Shown here: piece after piece, positions 1 to 8,023 of the stretch
Position numbering within the stretch: the first letter of the stretch is position 1
Layout: the number at the start of each line of letters is the position of its first letter
Source of the DNA: Coxiellaceae bacterium UBA1530
GTDB taxonomy: Bacteria; Pseudomonadota; Gammaproteobacteria; Coxiellales; Coxiellaceae
DNA length: 36,631 nt
Assembly (NCBI GenBank): GCA_002323325.1
Contig: DCQA01000009.1
Span: 10,879 to 47,509 of the forward strand
Direction of reading: 5' to 3'
Notes under the pieces: generated by a model
The model's input: only the letters and a program-made list of their open reading frames with translations
Database searches by the model: none
Told to the model about the DNA's origin: nothing
Program-made: the position numbers and the translations under genes

Positions 1-10
1 AACGAGCCAT

Positions 11-30
11 ATTTTTTCTTAAGAAAAAAT
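11..30. repeat. 20-bp perfect palindrome
   Basis: ATTTTTTCTTAAGAAAAAAT reads identically on both strands, with no loop. It lies about 190 bases before the first gene. Its 12-base core TTTCTTAAGAAA recurs at 16556-16567 upstream of another orphan membrane-protein gene. It could be an operator, or part of a terminator for a gene left of the window. The palindrome is seen directly; any function is inference. Confidence 0.6.
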
Positions 31-218
31 TAGATAAAGAGTGGATTAGTCTGTTTTTGAACCACTTTTTGGTCTTTGTTTTTGTAAACCATTGAAAGTA
101 CTGATATTTTTATATGGCAATAGGTTTTGTCAATGATGCTCATTGGATTTACTGATTAGTTAAACCGTGACTTCTCTACTATTATGGCCTCGTGAAAATG
201 AATAGAGAGAATTGAAAA

Positions 219-914
219 ATGCGAGAATCTTTGTTACATCCAGAAAATCAGTCTTCAAATACAGCTGCCAATGATGCAACGAGTCGAACTTGGAGTGAAT
301 GGTATTATCATCGAACTTGGGGTGAGTGGTTTAAAGCTAGTGTCTTGGACTATAGGGAATCTGGAATTAATGGTATAGCGTTTTTTGCTGTGATGAATGC
401 TGCTTATAACACGTATAATTACTCTAAAGATGATCAATCACTCTTATCAATTTGTACTCCGGCATTGTGGGCTTTAGCACTTGCACCTCAAGTGTACAAT
501 CGTTTCAGGCCATTGAAGAGCGTCGATACAATTAACGAATGGACAGGACAAATCGCAAGTATCGCAGTCTTTTCAATGATTTTCAGTCCAAATCCCATGG
601 ATAACTATGCAGCAGCATTTTTTATTCCTCATGTGGCACCAAAACTTCTGTCTGATGCCATCGGACAATACATTCCTTTAGAAACCATGAAATCACTCGA
701 AGGTTTATGTTTAGTGGCTGCAGGAATTTGTATCTTCATGGGGGCACCAGCAATGTCGACTGATTGGTGGAGTAGTAAAACCCTTGATAACTTTTTACCT
801 ACGAACCTTGGTGTTTGTGTAGGAGTATTTGGTGCGTCAAGGTTTTTTGCACCGTTTTATGAAAAATCTGGGGAAGATGTTCAAGACGAGCTAGGTTTAA
901 CTAATGCTGTTTGA
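219..914 (+). CDS. Hypothetical multi-pass membrane protein, PQ-loop-like
   Basis: This 231-aa protein has a hydrophilic N-terminus of about 45 residues and then roughly six hydrophobic segments. I do not recognise it as a named family. The stretch ALAPQVYNRFRPLKSVDT (near residues 86-103) resembles a PQ-loop motif (Pro-Gln followed about ten residues later by Lys-Ser), and a later segment, PLETMKSLEGL, resembles the KSxEGL end of a second repeat. PQ-loop proteins (SWEET/SemiSWEET, cystinosin and KDEL-receptor relatives) carry sugars or amino acids, but the match here is partial. Residues 23-40 contain a 9-residue tandem repeat (RTWSEWYYH/RTWGEWFKA). The ATG follows a weak purine-rich AGAGA site. 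It stands alone, with a 100-base gap to the next gene. Confidence 0.65.
   Translation: MRESLLHPENQSSNTAANDATSRTWSEWYYHRTWGEWFKASVLDYRESGINGIAFFAVMNAAYNTYNYSKDDQSLLSICTPALWALALAPQVYNRFRPLKSVDTINEWTGQIASIAVFSMIFSPNPMDNYAAAFFIPHVAPKLLSDAIGQYIPLETMKSLEGLCLVAAGICIFMGAPAMSTDWWSSKTLDNFLPTNLGVCVGVFGASRFFAPFYEKSGEDVQDELGLTNAV
284..330 (+). repeat. In-frame 27-bp tandem repeat (20-base matching units)
   Basis: TCGAACTTGGAGTGAATGGT at 284-303 recurs at 311-330 with two base differences, giving a period of 27 bases (nine codons). It duplicates the peptide RTW(S/G)EW in the N-terminal region of the 231-aa membrane protein. The unit is Trp-rich and precedes the first membrane segment. Confidence 0.85.
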
Positions 915-1014
915 TGCCATTTACGAATCATGTTTTTAGCAAAATGGATTCTATGACGATACAGGTCAATACTAATTAAAATCGGGGGTTAACCCTGTGA
1001 GGTGAGGAAGCGTG

Positions 1015-2001
1015 ATGTGTGCTCCAAACGATATTAAAGAGCCTTTGAATCAAATAGAAAAAGTTAATCGCGCTCCAGAGTCTCTCTGGAGCGACCAGAT
1101 GATTAAACAATTGTTTAAAGATGCTAATAACAATGATTTATGGTACACCGGACTTTCAGCGGTGTTTAACACTGCTGCAGTATTGATTGCTTGGTCGGCT
1201 AAAACAGAGAGCCCAAAAATTAAACTGATTGCTCAGGGCTTTATTAGCTTTGGAATGAGTTATTCGATTTTGCATGGAGCATCGGAATATCAAAATGCTA
1301 TAGTTTACTTTGCTGCATCATACGGTTTTAGTTTGATGAATGTATGGGCCTATGCTCTTTCTCAGCAATTTCAACAAAGTAATGATACCGCTGTTCTGCT
1401 GTGTATTGGTGTGGCTATAGTGTCGTTTATAGTGACATACTTATGCGACAAGCCGATGAGGGAATCGGCTTTCTCAATAGAAAAAATGCTTGATAATCCC
1501 ATAGTCTTTTTGAGGCTATGGAAAAACTTTTGGGGTAAAGCTAGGACAGGTGCTTTCTCAATGGTGGGTTCTAGTGCTTTTGTGTCATTGTTCGTTGAAA
1601 ATCTATCGTTCTATGAACCCATCATTTTTATCACTTTGTTTGCTGTTCTCAATTCACAGTCTGACAATTATTATCTAGGTCTTCCTAAATTCCATACTGC
1701 GTTTGATCAGTTCAAGTTTTTACCTTGGTTAGCCTTGCTGTCAGTAGCGGCTAGTATAGTGTTTGTCTTCGACAAAGAGATTTACCTTAAGGATGGGTCT
1801 AACTACAATGGATGGCTACCTGTTCTAGACATTGTTGCCTTAGTGATTGAGTCAACAGGTATGTTGTTCATTCAGCCTGTTGATAAAGAGGCTAAAGCCG
1901 AAAGTTTATACTCAGAGCATCGCTATTTTAAGTTATCAGGTGATGTGGAAGAGACTAAAGACATTAATGATCCAAAGCAAGGCCCTGGTTGTCCAGTGTA
2001 A
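1015..2001 (+). CDS. Orphan multi-pass membrane protein, paralog A
   Basis: This 328-aa protein has about eight hydrophobic segments, a short polar N-terminus (about 40 residues) and a polar C-terminal tail ending GPGCPV. I do not recognise the family. It is a paralog of the product of 2852-3937: residues 43-90 align with residues 34-81 of that protein with 23 of 48 identities by hand count (shared WY..LS..FN, SKT/AKTE, AQG, YSIL.G.S). Further shared segments are NP.VFLR near residue 160 and IES.GM near residue 280. The ATG at 1015 follows GAGGAAG at good spacing and is preferred over the GTG one codon upstream. The start lies just after a GGGTTAACCC palindrome (986-995). Transport or membrane remodelling is possible, but the sequence does not decide. 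Confidence 0.75.
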   Translation: MCAPNDIKEPLNQIEKVNRAPESLWSDQMIKQLFKDANNNDLWYTGLSAVFNTAAVLIAWSAKTESPKIKLIAQGFISFGMSYSILHGASEYQNAIVYFAASYGFSLMNVWAYALSQQFQQSNDTAVLLCIGVAIVSFIVTYLCDKPMRESAFSIEKMLDNPIVFLRLWKNFWGKARTGAFSMVGSSAFVSLFVENLSFYEPIIFITLFAVLNSQSDNYYLGLPKFHTAFDQFKFLPWLALLSVAASIVFVFDKEIYLKDGSNYNGWLPVLDIVALVIESTGMLFIQPVDKEAKAESLYSEHRYFKLSGDVEETKDINDPKQGPGCPV

Positions 2002-2022
2002 AACCTGGTCTAAGTGAAAACG

Positions 2023-2044
2023 GCTGCATTACCAGCAATTTTTT
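2023..2044 (+). terminator. Weak candidate terminator
   Basis: GCTG-cattac-CAGC is a 4-bp stem followed by AATTTTTT, in the 43-base gap between two convergent genes. The placement is right, but the stem is short, so this is only a candidate. Confidence 0.3.
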
Positions 2045-2734
2045 CTAGGCAATTATCATTGCAGTCAAAAAAAATGGTATCAAAAGCGCAATCGCGTAAA
2101 AGTCTGCATAGACAAAGGTAGTACTGATGAGACCTCCTATAACAAATCCTAAAATGATGTTACCTATCTTCTTTATCTCTTGTATTCTTTGTGGACGATT
2201 TTCAGGGTGAATGTTTACTTTACTAAGGAATAATGATGTGCAGCTGATAATCAATTGTGAAAGGTTGCCTGTCATGACAGTGAACACTGGAACTCCTCGA
2301 TGATAGGTTTTCATGAGTGTGTTATGGATAGCCATTGCAGTGACGGGAATCATAGCGATGATAGTAAATGTGTTTGTGGTCACCACAAAGTGATCTCTAA
2401 AAACAATACCAAGATACATTAATGACATAAAAAGAAGCAGCTCTATGGTTAGCCAAATCCTCAAGGCAAATTTAGTAATTCCATGAGTCTCTATGATGAT
2501 GGTCGCTATAATGGCAAAGATAACAAATGTCGGGATGGCAATTAATCTAGGTGATATGCCAGGAATATGATAAATTGAATAAGAAATTGCCATCACAACA
2601 TTGCCAGTGATGTGTGCGGTGAAGAGTTGATGTAATGCAATAAAACCAAATACATCTGAAAATCCTGCAATCGCTGCCATGATGAAACCGATAGTATAGG
2701 ATGTATTGATGGTCTCTTGTCTCAAATGCCTCAT
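2045..2734 (-). CDS. DUF1275 (YoaK-like) membrane protein
   Basis: This 229-aa inner-membrane protein has about six hydrophobic segments. The N-terminal motif AGFSDVFGFIALHQLFTAHI followed by TGNVV matches the DUF1275/YoaK signature (aGxxDxxxF...G.F.ahmTGN). A second family-like segment, VFTVMTGNLSQL, lies in the middle (residues 150-161). Family members are about 220-240 aa, so it looks full length. Their substrate is not established, although they are often described as putative permeases. It lies between the two paralogous membrane genes on the opposite strand. No clear ribosome-binding site precedes the ATG at 2734, so the exact start is uncertain. Confidence 0.8.
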   Translation of the reverse strand: MRHLRQETINTSYTIGFIMAAIAGFSDVFGFIALHQLFTAHITGNVVMAISYSIYHIPGISPRLIAIPTFVIFAIIATIIIETHGITKFALRIWLTIELLLFMSLMYLGIVFRDHFVVTTNTFTIIAMIPVTAMAIHNTLMKTYHRGVPVFTVMTGNLSQLIISCTSLFLSKVNIHPENRPQRIQEIKKIGNIILGFVIGGLISTTFVYADFYAIALLIPFFLTAMIIA

Positions 2735-2851
2735 AGTTTAACATCCATATTGTTCATGATAATTATCCGATTTTTTTAATGTAGCATACTCTTATTACTC
2801 ATTTAATATTAGATAAGGTATGATGCTGTCTGTTTCAATAGGGTAAAACTT

Positions 2852-3937
2852 ATGATAACCGATAAAGCTATCGGAGCAAGCGACCCCATTCATTGTTTCA
2901 ACGAAGCATTACCTTGTTTGAGTTACTTGTATCTTGAGCGTAGGGCGCCGTGGTATTTTCTTTTAAGTTGTGCGTTTAATTCAGCCTCCGTATTGATGTT
3001 AATAGCCTCAAAAACCGAGGATGAGAGTCAGGCTCGATCTGCACAAGGCTTGATTGCACTTTTCATGGCATACTCTATATTGGATGGCACGTCAAAAACC
3101 AGTCATCAGGCAATCAATTTTTGGACATTGTATTGCTGTAGCTTCATTAATTTATTTAACCAAATGATTTTGACGGAGTGGCTTGGTTTACCTGAGTCTT
3201 GGTCGACCTATGAGTTAGCGCCATCAATTATTTTAGCATTGGTCCCATCATTTTTTTGTGATCAAGATAAGAGAGATCAAATACGCTATATAGTTACCTG
3301 TCAGTGGGCGCAAAGCTGGAATGATATATTACAAAACCCTCCCGTATTTTTACGTATGTTTAAGAGTGTTTCGTCGACAATTATCAATGCAATTTTCTCA
3401 ATGTTACAGTCGGATGATCCCTTTACGGGTCAAATCTTTCAGATTATCTCAGGTGTTTTTTCATTGGTATTTATATGCAGTTATTTACATATTAATAAGC
3501 AATCATCAGACTACTGTGTTACATGGCGACCATTACTCATTAATTTTCAACAAGCGCTGAATAAAAAACCACTAGCGCTATTCTATAAGTTAGCACCGTT
3601 TTTGTTGTTAGTTGGTCTAAGTCTTTACTTTTCTAATAAGCATGATTTGTATCAATGGCCTCAAAATGATTTTACGGCATGGAGTTTTTTATGCTTAGCT
3701 ATCGAGTCGATGGGTATGATGTGTATTATAAGAAAAGTAGATTTAGAGAGCATGAAGGTTGAGATGTTATGTGATAGCAAGAGCTCAGATTATGTTCTAC
3801 TTGAGGCAGAAGGTCATGAACAAGAACAGATGCCTCACCGAGGTGTTCTATCATGTTTTTATGCTTTATTTAAAAGACAAAGTATAAGTGTGCCAGAAGC
3901 ACAGCAAGGTGGTATGTTGGTTCGTTCAGAGTGTTAA
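2852..3937 (+). CDS. Orphan multi-pass membrane protein, paralog B
   Basis: This 361-aa protein has about eight hydrophobic segments and a polar C-terminal tail of about 60 residues that is longer than in its paralog at 1015-2001. Shared landmarks are WY..LS..FN near residue 34, ASKTE near residue 53, AQG..A..MAYSIL.GTS, NPPVFLRM near residue 168, NKQSSD near residue 219 and AIESMGM near residue 290. The conservation spans the whole length, so this is a gene duplication rather than one shared domain. No known family is recognised. The start is the first ATG after a weak AGGG site. The 5' end is AT-rich and the gene stands alone. Confidence 0.75.
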   Translation: MITDKAIGASDPIHCFNEALPCLSYLYLERRAPWYFLLSCAFNSASVLMLIASKTEDESQARSAQGLIALFMAYSILDGTSKTSHQAINFWTLYCCSFINLFNQMILTEWLGLPESWSTYELAPSIILALVPSFFCDQDKRDQIRYIVTCQWAQSWNDILQNPPVFLRMFKSVSSTIINAIFSMLQSDDPFTGQIFQIISGVFSLVFICSYLHINKQSSDYCVTWRPLLINFQQALNKKPLALFYKLAPFLLLVGLSLYFSNKHDLYQWPQNDFTAWSFLCLAIESMGMMCIIRKVDLESMKVEMLCDSKSSDYVLLEAEGHEQEQMPHRGVLSCFYALFKRQSISVPEAQQGGMLVRSEC

Positions 3938-4078
3938 TGTCAGAGCTTTTGTTGGTATTTTGCAATCGTTTTTTTGATGTTGATGTTCAAAACCTGCTAA
4001 TGGAGAAGCTTTAAGCATAGAGATGTATTGTGCTGAATGTAATTATGTTAGATTAAAAAAATTGAAGAGGTTGTTTTT

Positions 4079-4894
4079 ATGAAAATTAAAAAGTCAACAG
4101 TATTGAAAATCGTAGCATTTGTAATACTATTTTTGATGCTACCTCACTTTTTATTATTGATGGTTGCATGCGGGTTAATAGACTGCGTGCGAAATCGCCC
4201 ATTGAATCGTGCTTTATTTCACAAATATTTTCTGGGTAATGGTATGGTGACGTGGCTATTATCGCCTATCAATCTTTTTGCCGATGTGATTGCGATGTCA
4301 TGTAAGTGCAAATGGACAAAAGAAGAGATGCCGAGCGATGTTCAGCATGAAATAAATCATTTGGTGACAAATATTCCAACCCAAAAAATCATTGAATCAC
4401 TCAATGAAAAAATCGGATGTTCGCAACGGGGTATGATATTTTTTAAATGGTATGGTAAAAATCAGGCTACTCATCTAGAGATACCCGAGTTTCATTATAA
4501 TTATAAATACATAAAAACAATTGGTGTCTCTGCCTTTAATAAACAAGCATCAACATCACGACACTTTGGCCCTTTACGTTTAACTTATCGGCTGCTGTAT
4601 AACTTAGAGCCTCGTCAACATGATGGTATTTATATCGAGACAAGCAATCAGCGTAACTACTGGCATGATAATCGATTGATGATTTTTGATGATACTTATG
4701 TGCACCAATCATTTAATGAGTCCGATCATATTCGATATTGTTTATTCGTTGATTTTATTCGACCATCACCATGGCCATTTGGTTATGCAATATTGAATGC
4801 GATGAGTAGTGCCCTATATTTTTTATTAAAACAAAAGAGATTTCTGTTTTATAAAGCCTGGCAAAATATAGATGCTAAGGAAACAAATTCATAA
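4079..4894 (+). CDS. Aspartyl/asparaginyl beta-hydroxylase-family oxygenase (LpxO-like layout)
   Basis: This 271-aa protein has an N-terminal membrane anchor (residues 8-32) and a C-terminal Asp/Asn beta-hydroxylase-fold domain. Visible landmarks are the first metal His in RHFGP (H162), R171 in TYRLLYNL, the second metal His in FDDTYVHQSFNESD (H209), R219 for the 2-oxoglutarate carboxylate and a closing DFIRP. These fit a two-His Fe(II)/2-oxoglutarate enzyme. LpxO, which hydroxylates the secondary acyl chain of lipid A at the inner membrane, has the same anchored layout and similar size. Peptide-hydroxylating relatives are an alternative. The ATG follows GAAGAGG at normal spacing. I am confident of the fold but not of the substrate. 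Confidence 0.85.
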   Translation: MKIKKSTVLKIVAFVILFLMLPHFLLLMVACGLIDCVRNRPLNRALFHKYFLGNGMVTWLLSPINLFADVIAMSCKCKWTKEEMPSDVQHEINHLVTNIPTQKIIESLNEKIGCSQRGMIFFKWYGKNQATHLEIPEFHYNYKYIKTIGVSAFNKQASTSRHFGPLRLTYRLLYNLEPRQHDGIYIETSNQRNYWHDNRLMIFDDTYVHQSFNESDHIRYCLFVDFIRPSPWPFGYAILNAMSSALYFLLKQKRFLFYKAWQNIDAKETNS

Positions 4895-5004
4895 ATCAGT
4901 GAATAAACATACTTGGCATAGAGTTTCGTTGCTTCTGTTCTTATTGTTTTGATGCATCTTTGAATGAGTCACTACTCTTGTAAGATCACACCTTTCTTCA
5001 AACG

Positions 5005-6255
5005 CTACAAGATGGCTTTTAAACATAAGAAATAAAATGCTGAGAGTATCATGCCGGCGGGAACCGTGATCAGCCAAGAGGCTAAAATATTACGAACTAC
5101 GCTCAGATTAATGGCTCCCATGCCGCGCGCTAGGCCAACTCCAAGAACGCCACCGACTAGAGTTTGAGTGGTTGATATTGGCAGGCCGAATCCTGATGCA
5201 ATGATCACTGTTGTCGCCGTTGCGAGTTGAGCAGCAAATCCACGGCTGGGCGTAAGTTGCGTGATGTTAGAACCAACAGTCGCGATAACTTTATGACCAT
5301 ACATTACGAGACCTGTGACAATTCCTAGGGCGCCCAATGGCATGACCCAGGGTGGGAGTGCGTTGTTGTGTGAGATGATACCTTGATGTTTGATCATGTT
5401 AATAATGGCGGCAAGAGGCCCTATAGCGTTGGCAACGTCATTCGAGCCATGCGCAAATGCCATGGCACACGCAGTGAAGACCATAAGTATGGCAAAGATT
5501 TTTTCTAGCAGTGGCGTGTTCAGTCTTGGATGTCCCTCTTTTGGCAGTTTTACTTTGGTAAGACCCAGTGCACCAATCAGAGCGCCTAATATGCTGATGA
5601 TAAGGGCTATCCCAACTTGCTCGGAGAGAGAAAGATTCAGATTGATGTGTTTTAATCCGGAAATGAGAGTGACGGTGGTAATGACCAGGGTGACAAGAAA
5701 GACATATATCGGCACGATTCGTTTGGCATTTTTAAGAGGTGTTTTAGAGTCAAAGATAAATAATTGCACGCTGCGAAATAATAAATAGGCGATCAGACCT
5801 GCAATAAAAGGAGTAATGAACCAGCTCAGCACAATGTTGAGAATTTTTCCCCAATGGATGTCATTCAGAGGAACACAAAAGATAGCAAATCCAATGATAG
5901 CGCCGATGATACTGTGGGTCGTTGAAACAGGCCAGCCGTAACAGGTGGCAATGAGTAACCAGGTTCCAGTGGCCAGCAAGGCAGCAAGCATGCCAAAGAT
6001 GAGTATTTCTGGTTGATGGGCAAATAGCATTGGGGAAATAATCCCTTTGCTGATGGTGGAGGTGACCTGTCCTCCGGCTAGAATAGCGCCTAGGGACTCA
6101 AAAACAGCAGCGATAATAATGGCTTGTGTGACTGTGATGGCTTTCGAGCCAACCGACGTGCCTATAGCATTAGCAACGTCATTGGCCCCAACGCCCCAGG
6201 CCATAAAAAAGGCAAAAATGATAGCCAGTGAAATGAGTAAGACACCGTGTTCCAT
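5005..6255 (-). CDS. PiT-family inorganic phosphate transporter
   Basis: This 416-aa inner-membrane permease imports phosphate as a proton- or cation-coupled metal-phosphate complex. Both diagnostic inverted-repeat signatures are present: GANDVANAIGTSVGSKAIT near residue 23 and AHGSNDVANAIGPLAA near residue 268. Each is followed by a conserved serine/threonine-rich segment (PVSTTHSIIGAIIG and PISTTQTLVGGVLG). It is shorter than E. coli PitA (499 aa) and closer to the compact PiT type usually paired with a DUF47 protein. Such a protein is encoded upstream at 8024-8695, but here separated from it by two nucleoside-salvage genes. An 87-base gap separates it from deoC. The ribosome-binding site is weak. 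Confidence 0.95.
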   Translation of the reverse strand: MEHGVLLISLAIIFAFFMAWGVGANDVANAIGTSVGSKAITVTQAIIIAAVFESLGAILAGGQVTSTISKGIISPMLFAHQPEILIFGMLAALLATGTWLLIATCYGWPVSTTHSIIGAIIGFAIFCVPLNDIHWGKILNIVLSWFITPFIAGLIAYLLFRSVQLFIFDSKTPLKNAKRIVPIYVFLVTLVITTVTLISGLKHINLNLSLSEQVGIALIISILGALIGALGLTKVKLPKEGHPRLNTPLLEKIFAILMVFTACAMAFAHGSNDVANAIGPLAAIINMIKHQGIISHNNALPPWVMPLGALGIVTGLVMYGHKVIATVGSNITQLTPSRGFAAQLATATTVIIASGFGLPISTTQTLVGGVLGVGLARGMGAINLSVVRNILASWLITVPAGMILSAFYFLCLKAIL

Positions 6256-6342
6256 CTTGTTTACCCGTCTATTGTTTTAGGGCAGCTAAACATAGCATGC
6301 AGGTAATAGGGAGACAAGATGATCTCAGAGCTTTAGGCATAG

Positions 6343-7080
6343 TTATTCATCCGAGGTTTGTGAGGTTGGTAAAGCACTTAGAATGCTATCGAGTAGTCCG
6401 CTGGTTCCTAATCGAAATGTGTTGGCTTGTATCCACTCAGGGCCCATTTTGTCTCGAGCTAGTTGATAATAGAGTGCCGCGGCTTGGACATCACGAATGC
6501 CACCTGAGAGTTTTATTCCGACACTATGGTTGGGACGATGTTGAATAGCTGTGAGCATTGCAGAGGCTGCTTCTGGGGTTGCGCCAAGTGCTATTTTACC
6601 AGTGGATGTTTTGATGAAATCTGCACCACAGTCAATGGCCAATAAGGCTGCTTCGGTGATGTCTTGAGGTGATGGGTAAGCCCCTGTTTCTAATATTATT
6701 TTTAGACATTTGTTAGTGAGCTGGTGACGACATGTAGAAATGAATTCAGTGACTTGTTGTATTTCTCCACTGAGAAAAAGTGTGTAGGGCAATACGAGAT
6801 CAACTTCATCTGCACCGTGTTGTAGGCACTGATCAATGCATTGTTGAGTATCTTTCAACGCATTTGTGCCATGGGGAAAGTTAGCCACGGTAGCAATTTT
6901 AACCGGTGTGTGCCCAAGCTCACGCGCAGCCACATGAACCCATTCTGGGTGAACACAAACGGCGGCAACATCACCATAGCGTGTTTGCGCTGAAGCACAT
7001 AGGATTTCGATGTCATCTTGGGTATCATTTTCCCCTAATCTCGTCAAATCGAGTAGAGGAATGTATTCAGCTAGGTGCAT
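6343..7080 (-). CDS. deoC: Deoxyribose-phosphate aldolase
   Basis: This 245-aa class I aldolase splits 2-deoxyribose 5-phosphate into glyceraldehyde 3-phosphate and acetaldehyde. The Schiff-base lysine is K157 in DFIKTSTGK. The partner lysine is K190 in VGIKLSGG, where E. coli has KPAGG. The catalytic Asp is D94 in DEVDLVLPY. The length is close to E. coli DeoC (259 aa). Its ATG overlaps the stop codon of the upstream purine nucleoside phosphorylase gene as TAATG, implying translational coupling and one catabolic route from deoxynucleosides to glycolysis. The first transcribed genes of the group concern ribosome hibernation and phosphate. Confidence 0.95.
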   Translation of the reverse strand: MHLAEYIPLLDLTRLGENDTQDDIEILCASAQTRYGDVAAVCVHPEWVHVAARELGHTPVKIATVANFPHGTNALKDTQQCIDQCLQHGADEVDLVLPYTLFLSGEIQQVTEFISTCRHQLTNKCLKIILETGAYPSPQDITEAALLAIDCGADFIKTSTGKIALGATPEAASAMLTAIQHRPNHSVGIKLSGGIRDVQAAALYYQLARDKMGPEWIQANTFRLGTSGLLDSILSALPTSQTSDE

Positions 7081-7913
7081 TAGGCGACGTCTATCGACGA
7101 GAAAGACTGAATGAAGCGCAACGTCAGTTGTTGCATTTTTTCAGCACCAAGTTTTGCTCCACGTAAGGTGACCTCGTGTGAGAGTGGTTCTTTGGAGAGA
7201 CCGGCTGCTAAGTTGGTGACCACTGAAATAGCGGCTGTTTTCATGCCGCAGTGATGGGCTGTGACAATGTCAGGTATGGTTGACATACCCACAACATCAG
7301 CACCTAGAGTTTTGAAAGCGCGAATTTCAGCTGGTGTTTCAAAGGTTGGTCCCAGTGTGCCAATATACACACCTTCATGGAGGGTGATGTCTTCTGACTC
7401 GGCCGCTTTTGTAAGAGCTTGTCTGAGGGTCGGGTTGTAAATATCTTCCATTCCTAAGAATCGTGGGCCAAATTCATCATCATTGGGGCCACACAATGGG
7501 TTATTAAATTGAAGATTGATATGATCATTGATCATGACAAGGTTGCCTGGGGTGACGTCTACATTGAGAGAGCCAGCTGCATTGGTGGCTAGGAGAGCTT
7601 CTGCACCAAGTAGTTTGAGGGTTCTGATCATGGTTTGTGTAGCAGAGTTATCGATACCTTCGTATAGATGGACGCGACCTTGTAGACAGACAATGGGTGT
7701 GCCGTGAATAGTTCCCATATAAAGATGCCCACCATGCCCGGCAACGGTGCATTCTGGAAATCCAGGGAGATCTTGGTAGGGGAAAACAATAGCGTTTTCG
7801 ATGTGTGAGACAAAACCACCTAACCCAGAGCCAAGAATAACAGCTAAGCGTGGCTGTATATTCGGGGCTTTTTCTTGAATATAAGCTGCAGCTTTTTTAG
7901 CTAGTTGTGTCAT
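7080..7913 (-). CDS. Purine nucleoside phosphorylase (trimeric, 6-oxopurine type)
   Basis: This 277-aa enzyme uses phosphate to split purine (deoxy)nucleosides into base and (deoxy)ribose 1-phosphate. Landmarks of the trimeric family are GSGLGG (S29), AGHGGH (H60), GRVHLYEG (R80, H82), TNAAGS (N111), GPTFETPAEIR, VGMST (M210) and VVTN (N234). The Asn corresponds to the residue that favours 6-oxopurines (inosine, guanosine) in this family. It is thus of the PunA/XapA type, not the hexameric DeoD type. The ATG follows AGAGGT at good spacing. It couples directly to deoC and lies 110 bases after the DUF47 gene. Confidence 0.93.
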   Translation of the reverse strand: MTQLAKKAAAYIQEKAPNIQPRLAVILGSGLGGFVSHIENAIVFPYQDLPGFPECTVAGHGGHLYMGTIHGTPIVCLQGRVHLYEGIDNSATQTMIRTLKLLGAEALLATNAAGSLNVDVTPGNLVMINDHINLQFNNPLCGPNDDEFGPRFLGMEDIYNPTLRQALTKAAESEDITLHEGVYIGTLGPTFETPAEIRAFKTLGADVVGMSTIPDIVTAHHCGMKTAAISVVTNLAAGLSKEPLSHEVTLRGAKLGAEKMQQLTLRFIQSFSSIDVA

Positions 7914-8004
7914 TGTGTTACCTCTTTGTTCAGATCAAATGTGTATGTGTCTGCTTGTCAGGCATAAGTTTTGTCAAGGCCTTGAGAACTCGACATAGCC
8001 AGTG

Positions 8005-8020
8005 GCTCTTTGTTGAGAGC
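8005..8020 (-). other. Small hairpin between DUF47 and PNP genes
   Basis: GCTCT-N6-AGAGC lies just after the stop codon of the DUF47 gene and has no T-run, so it is not a classic terminator. The same arm sequence and loop length occur after tkt at 13457-13472. It may mark mRNA processing or stability, or be chance. Confidence 0.3.
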
Positions 8021-8023
8021 GCT

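Noticed and set aside
1..33. Tail of a plus-strand gene ending at TAG 31-33
   Set aside because: Only ten codons would be visible and they run through the palindrome, so they cannot be supported.
5390..5788. 132-codon open frame on the plus strand within the PiT gene
   Set aside because: It is antisense to a strong PiT gene with intact signatures and resembles no known family, so it is a coding shadow.
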